NCBI GenBank assembly: GCA_003232155.1
Contig: QILY01000114.1
Span: 1 to 6,294, forward strand
Length of the DNA stretch: 6,294 bases
Source of the DNA: Maribacter sp.
Lineage (GTDB): Bacteria > Bacteroidota > Bacteroidia > Flavobacteriales > Flavobacteriaceae
Reading direction: 5' to 3'
The notes under the pieces are model-generated. The model saw only the letters and a list, made by a program, of their open reading frames with translations. It made no database searches and had not been told where the DNA came from. The translations under genes were made by a program, and so were the position numbers. Positions within the stretch are counted from its first letter, which is position 1, and every line of letters starts with the position of its first letter. Below are positions 1 through 5,992 of this stretch, one piece after another.

Positions 1-150
1 TACTCATTAATTGAAACAACAAAAGCAAACGGTCTTGAGCCTTATGCTTATCTCCGGCATCTCTTTGCAGAACTACCCAAAGCAAAAACGGCTGAAGACT
101 ATGAAGTGCTATTGCCGGGGTATTTGAAAAATAAGCAGATTAAGGTGTGA
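1..150 (+). CDS. tnpC: IS66-family transposase (TnpC), C-terminal end only
   Basis: The plus strand is open from the first base to a TGA at 148-150, giving 49 residues that begin YSLIETTKANGLEPYAYLRH and continue with LFAELPKA. This is the characteristic C-terminal tail of IS66-family DDE transposases, which usually ends shortly after an 'LLP' motif; here LLPGYL is followed by a short basic tail. The start and catalytic domain lie outside the window, so whether the full gene is intact cannot be judged. The gene converges on the arabinose operon, whose last stop codon is only about 40 bases away. Family identification rests on recognised motifs, not on a search. Confidence 0.9.
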   Translation, partial: YSLIETTKANGLEPYAYLRHLFAELPKAKTAEDYEVLLPGYLKNKQIKV

Positions 151-177
151 CGGGAAAGTACGTCGTTAACCGCTTAC
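151..177. repeat. Candidate IS66 terminal inverted repeat (right)
   Basis: On the minus strand this stretch begins GTAAGCGGTTAACG and lies directly between the transposase stop and non-IS DNA. The GTAAGCG terminus fits the IS66 family. The inner limit of the repeat is a guess because the partner repeat is not in the window. Confidence 0.7.
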
Positions 178-192
178 GATACACAATCTAAT

Positions 193-2097
193 TTATAGTC
201 CCTCTGACGAGGCATTTATTTTTATTGATTCCCACTTTATATTAATTATATTTTTGAAATAGTCACCTCTAGAATGAGTAAATTTGATTGCTATCACCTT
301 ATTGCTCCAGTCATAATCTAATAGTTTATTTTGAAAAGGGTTTATCCAAAGGCCATTTTTTGCGTTATCAACAACAATTCTATACTTTTTTTCTTCACCA
401 TTTTCAAATTTATATGTTATATAAACTTCAAATTCTTTATATAACAATTTCTTTATTTTTTGAAACAAAGTTCTCTCTATATTCACTTTTGCTCTATGTA
501 TACTGTTCATCAATGTATTATTCGGTATTTCAATCCATGTATCCCATTGATGAGTACTTTCTTGCGTAACAGCAGGATCTCCTAAAAGTTCATGTTCTGA
601 TTTTTTTAGCAATAAAATATTTGTAGTCTCATATACGGGTTTATAATGTTTTAAGATTTGATAAAGTGTTAGAGGTTCATCATTTAATAGATAACGTCCA
701 TCTATACTTCCAACTTCTCCTCCCCAATGCTTTTTGATCCATAATATAAAGTAAGAACTTTTTGTTGAGCTATAAAAATCTGCATTTTTCATATCTAAAT
801 AAGGTGTATAAGTAATATATGATTGAAAAACAGGTCTAGACTTCCAATTAAGCATATTAGCTGCAACATAAGATGCTTCCCAAGGATATATATCAATAGT
901 ATTCTGTTGAATGATCTCAAGAACTTCTTTCTCAAGATTGATTTTCTTAAGAAGCACATTGGACTCTTTCACTAAATTATTATGAGAAACTTCAAATGTT
1001 ACAAATGGTTTATTTGATAAATTATTAGCAATTGGTATAAAAAATCTTTTAGCAGCTCCTAAGTTTGGGTTACCAGGGGTAAATAAAACAAATAAGATGA
1101 AGATAATAGTTGATAAAATTACATGCTTCTTTTTAATATCTGTAGATATTATTAAAACTAGATACAAAAATTGTCCTAAAAAAATCAGAAAATATACTAT
1201 ATGCCAAGAATCAGCTCTAGCAAATGCATATTTAAAAAATACTACAGTTGGTACCATCATAAGAGAGTACAAGAAAAAGATGTTATTCTCTTTTAAAATA
1301 AATGGTAAAATAGAATAAGAAAAGAAGAAGAGCGCAAAAAGCCACCAGTTATTAGAAGGGTTTATTGTCATTGCACTTGAATTTCCCCTAGATAATTCAA
1401 GTGTAGCTATTAAATAATCTATAATACCAGATAAATTTTGATACAATAAAAACCAAATCAATAGAAATGTTAAGATCATGGTTATGGAAGAGATTAAGAA
1501 AAATGTAATTTTTTTAACCTCAAAATAAGTAAGCACCCAATAAGAAAATAAAATCGACAACCCTATTATTCCCGCTGATGCTTTAACCATAAAAGCAAGA
1601 CCAACAAACATGCTTGCAAAAATAAGATAAAAAACATTGCCCTTAATTTTGTGTAATATTAATAGGATTACTGGGATAAAAATTAGTAGGTTATGTATTC
1701 CTATTTGCGAAGCAATAAAAAATGTCATAAATATGATTATGAAAAATGAAAATGTATTTGTTTTTTGTTTGGATATACTATTTAGATACAAAGAGAGAAA
1801 GATAAATAAAAAAAGGAAGACTCCACTTACTAAATATGCAATATAAAGATTTTTTCCAATGGGTTCTGGCCAAAGTAAAAACCCCAAGGGTCCAAAAGAA
1901 AAAAGTACCTCCTTTCCTATTTGAACATTATTTGCAAAAAAATAGTTAAAGGCAAATTGATATGACGGATCGAGGCCAGGACGGGTTGGAACTCCAACAT
2001 AAGAATATGTTGCAATGAAGATTAGTGTCGCTGCTAACAGAATAAATATAAAGTGATTATTTTTTTCATCTAAAATACCCTTTATAAAATCATTCAT
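193..2097 (-). CDS. Multi-spanning membrane glycosyltransferase-like protein (GT-C type), candidate arabinofuranosyltransferase
   Basis: This 634-residue integral membrane protein has about ten hydrophobic spans up to roughly residue 345, followed by a soluble C-terminal domain of about 290 residues. After the first span comes a loop with GLDPSYQFAFNY (Asp43) and FSFGPLGF (66-73); an aspartate in the first extracytoplasmic loop is where GT-C enzymes keep a catalytic residue. Other distinctive segments are FKYAFARADSWH (288-299), IDIYPWE (401-407), NWKSRPVFQSYITYTPYLD (417-435) and SIDGRYLL (464-471). I recall these patterns from uncharacterised membrane proteins in other bacteria, unverified. 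The start at 2097 was chosen because it overlaps the upstream stop as ATGA and has AAGGGA 8 bases before it; an in-frame ATG at 2166 would overlap the reductase gene by 73 bases. As last gene of a DPA-type operon it is the natural candidate for the arabinose transferase, but the acceptor is unknown. Hand-counted lines are markedly AT-richer than the other operon genes. Confidence 0.72.
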   Translation of the reverse strand: MNDFIKGILDEKNNHFIFILLAATLIFIATYSYVGVPTRPGLDPSYQFAFNYFFANNVQIGKEVLFSFGPLGFLLWPEPIGKNLYIAYLVSGVFLFLFIFLSLYLNSISKQKTNTFSFFIIIFMTFFIASQIGIHNLLIFIPVILLILHKIKGNVFYLIFASMFVGLAFMVKASAGIIGLSILFSYWVLTYFEVKKITFFLISSITMILTFLLIWFLLYQNLSGIIDYLIATLELSRGNSSAMTINPSNNWWLFALFFFSYSILPFILKENNIFFLYSLMMVPTVVFFKYAFARADSWHIVYFLIFLGQFLYLVLIISTDIKKKHVILSTIIFILFVLFTPGNPNLGAAKRFFIPIANNLSNKPFVTFEVSHNNLVKESNVLLKKINLEKEVLEIIQQNTIDIYPWEASYVAANMLNWKSRPVFQSYITYTPYLDMKNADFYSSTKSSYFILWIKKHWGGEVGSIDGRYLLNDEPLTLYQILKHYKPVYETTNILLLKKSEHELLGDPAVTQESTHQWDTWIEIPNNTLMNSIHRAKVNIERTLFQKIKKLLYKEFEVYITYKFENGEEKKYRIVVDNAKNGLWINPFQNKLLDYDWSNKVIAIKFTHSRGDYFKNIINIKWESIKINASSEGL

Positions 2098-2825
2098 ATA
2101 CTCATTCCCTTGAATTTCCATTCTGGAATATTTCGAATAATCAACATAATCCAACGCCACATCCATTTAGTATATAGTATACTTTTATTCTTTTGCTGAG
2201 CTTTATAGATGGCTTCTGCTACTTCTCTAGGCTGAGCAGTTAATTTCTCAGGCAAGTCCATATCTTTTGTCATTTTTGTTGCTACAAAGCCGGGCTTTAC
2301 TGTCATAACATGCACTTGAGAGGCATAAAGTCGATTTCTAAGGCCTGAAAGATATGCGGTAAGAGCTGCTTTAGCAGAGCCATAGATGTAATTACTCTTA
2401 CGCCCCCTATCTCCAGCAACAGAACTAATACCAACAATAAAGCCACTTTTTCTTTTTTCAAAATCATTGGCAATATTATTCAGCAAACTGACTACACCTG
2501 TATAATTAGTATTAATAATCTGTTTTGCCTCATTAAAATCTGTTTGAGATTTTGATTGTTCTCCTAAATACCCCACAGCACAAATGACTCCTAATGGGCT
2601 TTCTTCAAATTGTTCATAAAAAGAAGGGTGGCTATCGTAATTCAGAATATCCAATTCGATTGTTTTGACTACTCTCTGACTTCTGACCATTACATCATTG
2701 GCAAACTCTTCCAGCTCATTGGCATTCCTCGCAGCTAAATAGAGATCATAACCATGTTTGGCATACTCTCTAGCAGTTGCCTTGGCTATATCACTTCTGG
2801 CACCAATAATTAATATGTAACTCAT
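2094..2825 (-). CDS. dprE2: Short-chain dehydrogenase, DprE2-like polyprenyl-phospho-2-ketoribose reductase
   Basis: This 243-residue protein has a classical SDR layout. A Rossmann nucleotide-binding turn GARSDIA is at residues 8-14, an NxxG element at N107-G110, the catalytic serine in ISSVAG at 133-138, and the YxxxK pair in YGSAK at Y148/K152. The GARSDIA variant and the tail after VKPGFVATKM are typical of DprE2-type reductases, which reduce the 2-keto intermediate made by DprE1 to decaprenylphosphoryl-arabinose with NAD(P)H. The C-terminal region contains a hydrophobic aromatic segment (WMWRWIMLII, 221-230) that could associate with the membrane. The gene starts 2 bases after the dprE1 stop and its TGA overlaps the next ATG. 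SDRs are hard to assign from sequence alone, so the specific role comes mainly from adjacency to the DprE1-like gene. Confidence 0.87.
   Translation of the reverse strand: MSYILIIGARSDIAKATAREYAKHGYDLYLAARNANELEEFANDVMVRSQRVVKTIELDILNYDSHPSFYEQFEESPLGVICAVGYLGEQSKSQTDFNEAKQIINTNYTGVVSLLNNIANDFEKRKSGFIVGISSVAGDRGRKSNYIYGSAKAALTAYLSGLRNRLYASQVHVMTVKPGFVATKMTKDMDLPEKLTAQPREVAEAIYKAQQKNKSILYTKWMWRWIMLIIRNIPEWKFKGMSI
2095..2111 (-). promoter_or_regulatory. Ribosome binding site deciding the start of the membrane glycosyltransferase
   Basis: The minus strand carries AAGGGA (2106-2111), then 8 bases, then ATG at 2097-2095, whose last bases form the upstream TGA (ATGA overlap). This supports starting the 634-residue protein here rather than 23 codons earlier, and suggests translational coupling to dprE2. 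Confidence 0.6.
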
Positions 2826-2827
2826 CT

Positions 2828-4126
2828 TTATATCTCAACTCGTTGTGATTGTAGTGACTGAAACTTTTTATCCATATTATGATCTTTTCTGTACTGTCTA
2901 AATGTTTCTATCTGTGGGTAGCCCTGCTCAAAAGTTTCTTTGTTAACCCTTACATCTTTGGTTAGGTAAATACGTCCCGTATACTGAAGAACAATTTTAT
3001 CCAACTTATCCAATAATTCAAAAAGACCTTTATCCATCTTAAAATCCAAGGCCAGACTATATCCTTCCATAGGGAATGAAAGATAATTATCATTGGCTTT
3101 ACCATAAAGCTTTAATACGGCTAGAAAAGAACCTTTGCCTGAATCAGAGATTATTTCCAAAATTTCTTTCAATCCCTCATAACTGGATTCTTTAGGTAGA
3201 ATACACTGATACTGGGTAAAACCTTTTTTACCATAGATTCTATTCCAATGCTGAATGGCATCTAATGGATAGAAAAACGTATCGATATCCACTTTTTGTT
3301 TAGATACTCGTTGCTTTACTTTTTTATAGTAAAGCCAGTTAAAAGAGCGAACACACCAGCTATTTAAAGTAATAGAAGGAAAGTCAAAAGGGACAGAGAG
3401 ATTACTTTGATGGGAGTAGTCTAATTGGCCATCATCTCTAAAGTCTCCAACCATAAGCAAACATCTGCCAATGTTATTACCCTTAGCCAGACAGTCAATC
3501 CAAGCAACAGAATAAGGTGACTTTTTATATTCCTCAAAGGCATCAAAGGTTTCTTTCAAATTTTTTGTTTTAATCGTTGTTTGGTCAATGAATTGAGAGT
3601 TTATTTTTTTTAAATAGATTTTTGCATTTAGAATTATCCCTGTGAGTCCCATCCCACCACAGGTGGCTTTGAATAGTTCAGGTGTACTTTCCTTAGAGCA
3701 AGTAGTCACTTGCCCATCTGCGAGCATTATTTCAAATTCCTGAACACATTCACTGAAACAACCTTCAACATGATGGTTTTTTCCGTGAACATCGGAAGCA
3801 ATTGCACCGCCCACTGTGATTAGTTTGGTGCCTGGCGTAATTTTAAGAAACCAGCCTCTGGGAACAAAGGACTCTAAGATTTCAGAAAGAAGCACTCCAG
3901 ATTGTACATGCAATAGCCCTTTTTGTTCATCAAAATTAATAAAATAATCATGCGGTCTCATATGAATAACGATATCGCTTAAGGCGCTATCACCGTAACT
4001 TCTGCCATTCCCATAAGGGATAATAGAACGATATGTTTTAATAATTGGTTTGAGAATTTCCTCTTTTTCAAACCGGAAAACAGTGTTCTTAATTTTGGGG
4101 TATTTCCCCCAACTTAAGAGGCTCAT
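2828..4126 (-). CDS. dprE1: FAD-linked oxidoreductase, DprE1-like polyprenylphosphoryl-ribose 2'-oxidase
   Basis: The 432-residue protein belongs to the FAD_binding_4/alditol-oxidase-like superfamily. The FAD-binding segment YGNGRSYGDSAL is at residues 38-49, VGGAIASDVHGKNHH at 105-119 and CGGMGLTG at 156-163; DVHGKNHH closely matches the DIHGKNHH of mycobacterial DprE1 as I remember it. The C-terminal substrate half has FFYPLD (284-289), QYQ (305-307), the PLSF-like LSFP (349-352) and YLTKD with Lys390, which aligns with the catalytic Lys418 of M. tuberculosis DprE1. The position of its inhibitor-reactive Cys387 (WNICVDF) reads YSLALDF here, so it is Ala359. The length is near the family norm of about 460. 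It would oxidise C2 of polyprenyl-phospho-ribose, partnered with the DprE2-like reductase immediately downstream. Its ATG overlaps the gtrA stop as ATGA. Confidence 0.9.
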   Translation of the reverse strand: MSLLSWGKYPKIKNTVFRFEKEEILKPIIKTYRSIIPYGNGRSYGDSALSDIVIHMRPHDYFINFDEQKGLLHVQSGVLLSEILESFVPRGWFLKITPGTKLITVGGAIASDVHGKNHHVEGCFSECVQEFEIMLADGQVTTCSKESTPELFKATCGGMGLTGIILNAKIYLKKINSQFIDQTTIKTKNLKETFDAFEEYKKSPYSVAWIDCLAKGNNIGRCLLMVGDFRDDGQLDYSHQSNLSVPFDFPSITLNSWCVRSFNWLYYKKVKQRVSKQKVDIDTFFYPLDAIQHWNRIYGKKGFTQYQCILPKESSYEGLKEILEIISDSGKGSFLAVLKLYGKANDNYLSFPMEGYSLALDFKMDKGLFELLDKLDKIVLQYTGRIYLTKDVRVNKETFEQGYPQIETFRQYRKDHNMDKKFQSLQSQRVEI

Positions 4127-4529
4127 AAATTCGTTACCTCATTATGGATAAAGACATATTTTTTATCCAGAAAGTATTTGATAATATAGCCAATACAGGG
4201 TCCAATGATAGCACCTAGATATTTTGCATAAGGGCTTTGGAACATTGCATTAAAGGTAATTTCAGTTCCCCAAAAGATAATCGTTGTAAAGATGCCCATA
4301 AATGAATAAAGCAGAAACTTTTTGGCATCATCTGCCTTATCTGTTGGGGTATGGCAAAAGATATATTTTTATCCAGAATGTATTTTGTGACCAAGCCTGC
4401 TAATGTACCAAAGAACATAGCAACATAAAGTGACGCAACATCAGAGTAGAGAAGAAAGCTGAAATACTGAAAAAGCAGATTAAAACCTGTCAAAATAAGA
4501 GCAAAGAGGCTATATTTAGAGACAAGCAT
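4123..4529 (-). pseudogene. GtrA-like membrane protein, broken by a single-base deletion
   Basis: Read as it stands, the gene gives 104 residues and stops at 4215, with a nonsense tail after KYILDKNISF. Adding one A to the five-A run (T5 at 4366-4370 on the plus strand) restores a 135-residue GtrA-family protein ending at 4123 and overlapping the dprE1 start as ATGA. The rebuilt protein has four hydrophobic segments in two repeats, each closing with the same signature: KYILDKKYIF (49-58) and KYFLDKKYVF (118-127). The second repeat keeps six A's at the equivalent site (4159-4164), which argues that six is ancestral. GtrA proteins such as Rv3789 are linked to polyprenyl-linked sugar translocation or to anchoring the arabinosyltransferase. 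The start overlaps the ubiA stop as TAATG. A sequencing error, a true null mutation, or slippage that partly restores the frame are all possible. Confidence 0.85.
4124..4140 (-). promoter_or_regulatory. Ribosome binding site of dprE1 inside the end of gtrA
   Basis: GAGGT (4136-4140 on the minus strand) lies 9 bases before the ATG at 4126-4124. It sits in the last codons of the broken gtrA gene. With the ATGA overlap it offers dprE1 its own initiation, which matters because ribosomes that shift out of the gtrA frame stop about 90 bases earlier. Confidence 0.5.
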
Positions 4530-5398
4530 TAGTAAATAATCCAGGCAAAGGATGTTATCCAGCCTAATAATGTCAATTGTATAAAATGGTCTTTCAACAT
4601 AATTCGTGTCGGAGAACCACTGTCTTTTTCAACAAAAGCAATTTGTAAATAACGCATAATACCTAATATAACAAAAAGAGCAGTCAGATAGAGATAGTCA
4701 CTCTGCACTCGCTCAACAACCTCTGAAGAAGTGGTATAGATGGTATATGCCACAATAACGACAGAGGCCATGATCATCATTGCCCCATCTAAAAATTGCA
4801 AGTTATAACCATCAATGACTTTACGCATTTTTTTCCCTGTGTCCAAATAAATCAGGACATCATCCCGACGCTTGGCCAAAGCCATAAAAAGTGCTAAAAG
4901 AAAGGTCATGATGACAATCCACATTGAAAGATGGATATCGGTCACTGCGGAGCCTACAAAAAGACGTAAGACGAAACCAATAGCAATGATGGTAATATCC
5001 AAAATTGCGATATATTTGAGATAGAAACTATAAGCGATATTCATAATGACATAGGCTAGAAGAATAACAGCTGCTTTAGTAGAAAGAGTGCTTATCAGGG
5101 TGAATCCAGCTATAAACAAGAGTACCATAATAATGATTGCTTGAGATTTACTAATAGCACCAGAGGGTAATGGGCGTTTCTTTTTCCTGGGGTGCTGTTT
5201 GTCTTCTTCAATATCATGATAATCATTGAGGATATAAATAGCACTGGCTGAGATTGAAAAAGCAATAAAAGCAACAAATGTATTGAATAACAGCTCCGTA
5301 TTTGTAATTTTTAATGCAAAAAAAAGTGGCAAAAATACAAAGAGATTTTTGACATATTGATGAGGTCGTATAAGCTTAATGATAACAGATAGGTTCAA
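4529..5398 (-). CDS. ubiA: UbiA-family polyprenyl-phosphate phosphoribosyltransferase (DPPR synthase-like)
   Basis: This 289-residue membrane protein has about eight or nine hydrophobic spans. The first UbiA aspartate motif is NDYHDIEED at residues 58-66, followed by QHPRKKKRPLPSG, close to the 'NDxxDxxxDxxHPxKxxRP' pattern of mycobacterial DPPR synthase (Rv3806c). The second motif region is YSFYLKYIAILD (123-134, Asp134). LAKRRDD (174-180), the loop through VIDGYN (194-199) and KDHFIQLTLLGW (269-280) also fit this branch rather than ubiquinone or heme UbiA enzymes. It would transfer 5-phosphoribose from PRPP to a polyprenyl phosphate, the entry step to DPA. It opens the operon. The start is TTG: no ATG exists before the first aspartate motif, and a good Shine-Dalgarno lies 5 bases upstream. 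No phosphatase for the 5-phosphate is encoded in the window. Confidence 0.88.
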   Translation of the reverse strand: MNLSVIIKLIRPHQYVKNLFVFLPLFFALKITNTELLFNTFVAFIAFSISASAIYILNDYHDIEEDKQHPRKKKRPLPSGAISKSQAIIIMVLLFIAGFTLISTLSTKAAVILLAYVIMNIAYSFYLKYIAILDITIIAIGFVLRLFVGSAVTDIHLSMWIVIMTFLLALFMALAKRRDDVLIYLDTGKKMRKVIDGYNLQFLDGAMMIMASVVIVAYTIYTTSSEVVERVQSDYLYLTALFVILGIMRYLQIAFVEKDSGSPTRIMLKDHFIQLTLLGWITSFAWIIY

Positions 5399-5410
5399 TA
5401 CAACCTCTCT
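5396..5410 (-). promoter_or_regulatory. Shine-Dalgarno and TTG start of ubiA
   Basis: AGAGAGG (5404-5410 on the minus strand) precedes the TTG at 5398-5396 by 5 bases. This supports the unusual TTG start. The first in-frame ATG is beyond residue 90 and would remove the substrate-binding motif. Confidence 0.6.
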
Positions 5411-5423
5411 TGGTATGATAATT

Positions 5424-5449
5424 GATATACTATACTAGATTGGTATATC
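5424..5449. promoter_or_regulatory. Inverted repeat in the ubiA leader, possible operator or promoter region
   Basis: GATATAC (5424-5430) and GTATATC (5443-5449) are perfect 7-bp inverted arms separated by 12 bases, centred about 40 bases upstream of the ubiA start. On the minus strand the centre contains TATAGT, a plausible -10-like hexamer, but I found no convincing -35 box at 16-18 bases. The dyad could be a regulator site or chance in AT-rich DNA. It is the only leader left for the operon as preserved. Confidence 0.3.
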
Positions 5450-5460
5450 TAATTGATTAC

Positions 5461-5787
5461 TCACTTATTCTTTAGAGGAATACCACCAGGTACAAATGAA
5501 GCAGCTCCTGCAAGAATACTCAAACAATAAATTCCAATAATAAGCATAAGGTTAAATTCAGTAAATGCATTCACAATAAGGGCTAATATTACCCCCTGAC
5601 ATAACCAAGGCTCAAGGGCAAGGCAATTAATAAGGAACGATTACTAAAAAAAACGGATACTCTTTTAAAATTCACTAGCCAATAAAATTGGTCGATTTTT
5701 ACTGATGGAATGCAGTAGATTTTTTAATATTTCCAGAGAAACCCTGTTTAATTCCAACCGGTTACGATAATACATTATCTACATTAT
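5461..5787 (-). pseudogene. Decayed fragment of an LPG-synthase-TM/flippase-like membrane protein
   Basis: One minus-strand frame, interrupted by stops at 5665-5667, 5644-5646 and 5641-5643, reads YYRNRLELNRVSLEILKNLL, later KNRPILLAS, and after the stops a run with WLCQGVILALIVNAF and IYCLSILAGAASFVPGGI, then ends at a TGA at 5461-5463. The last segment is strongly reminiscent of the 'LSILAGAxSFxPGGxG' hallmark of the lysylphosphatidylglycerol-synthase transmembrane family (also called AglD-like or UPF0104), whose members often accompany lipid-linked sugar genes. The frame upstream also holds a hydrophobic stretch (MFISLFVG) before another stop. The 5' two thirds of a normal gene (about 300 residues) are gone, and the sequence abuts the IS4-type relic. 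It lies 62 bases upstream of ubiA in the same direction, so it was probably the former first gene of the operon. The family call is from memory of the motif. Confidence 0.6.
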
Positions 5788-5835
5788 CCCAACAAACAGC
5801 GATATAAACATGTACTAACAACCTTTAACTATAGT

Positions 5836-5853
5836 CGGCTTTGTGAAAAGCCG
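5836..5853. repeat. Perfect 7-bp hairpin with a four-base loop
   Basis: CGGCTTT and AAAGCCG pair perfectly around GTGA, and the flanking GTCGG (5834-5838) can alternatively pair with CCGAC (5857-5861). It lies at the inner side of the proposed IS relic end. Neither side has a clear U-run, so I do not call it a terminator. Confidence 0.55.
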
Positions 5854-5902
5854 CAAACCGACACGCAAAGAAATCTTTCTCAAAGACATATGCTCAGGAC
5901 CA

Positions 5903-5930
5903 CGAACCGTGACTAACGAGATACGGTTCG
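5903..5930. repeat. Perfect 8-bp inverted repeat
   Basis: CGAACCGT (5903-5910) and ACGGTTCG (5923-5930) are exact inverted arms around a 12-base loop. A second, overlapping pair is CGAGA (5917-5921) with TCTCG (5940-5944). They lie in the part of the IS relic that no longer resembles transposase. Confidence 0.55.
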
Positions 5931-5992
5931 AAAGGAACGTCTCGAATTCATAACTCGGTACAAGTTTTAGTATTTGAGATAAGACCGTATTA

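Larger units (their letters stand above)
1..177 (+). mobile_element. Right end of an IS66-family insertion sequence
   Basis: The transposase tail is followed by 27 non-coding bases ending in CGCTTAC at 171-177. Read on the other strand this is GTAAGCG, the typical start of IS66-family terminal inverted repeats. The element therefore most likely ends at 177. IS66 elements usually duplicate 8 bp of target, which would be GATACACA at 178-185, but the left end is outside the window so this cannot be confirmed. Confidence 0.82.

Noticed and set aside
288..1846. Small plus-strand open frames at 288-569, 1097-1318 and 1637-1846
   Set aside because: They lie opposite the large membrane protein gene, have no ribosome sites or recognisable motifs, and are explained by AT-rich antisense sequence.
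4215..4529. gtrA as a genuine short 104-residue protein or a programmed frameshift
   Set aside because: The tail after KYILDKNISF is non-hydrophobic and unlike GtrA, while the other frame gives a perfect second half. No slippery heptamer with a downstream structure is evident, so a simple indel is the better reading.
4529..5398. UbiA homologue as a ubiquinone or heme O prenyltransferase
   Set aside because: The HPRKKKRPLPSG segment, the AKRRDD loop and the dprE1/dprE2 neighbours fit phosphoribosyl-polyprenyl-phosphate synthesis better.
5836..5861. Hairpin as a rho-independent terminator
   Set aside because: No T-run follows the stem on either strand, and no intact gene ends next to it.
5903..5944. 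Possible group II intron domain V (GAACCGT ... ACGGTTC on the minus strand)
   Set aside because: The basal stem resembles domain V, but the loop between the arms is only 12 bases, there is no AGC/CGC triad and no GAAA-type tip, and no reverse transcriptase or domain VI with a clear 3' end is present.
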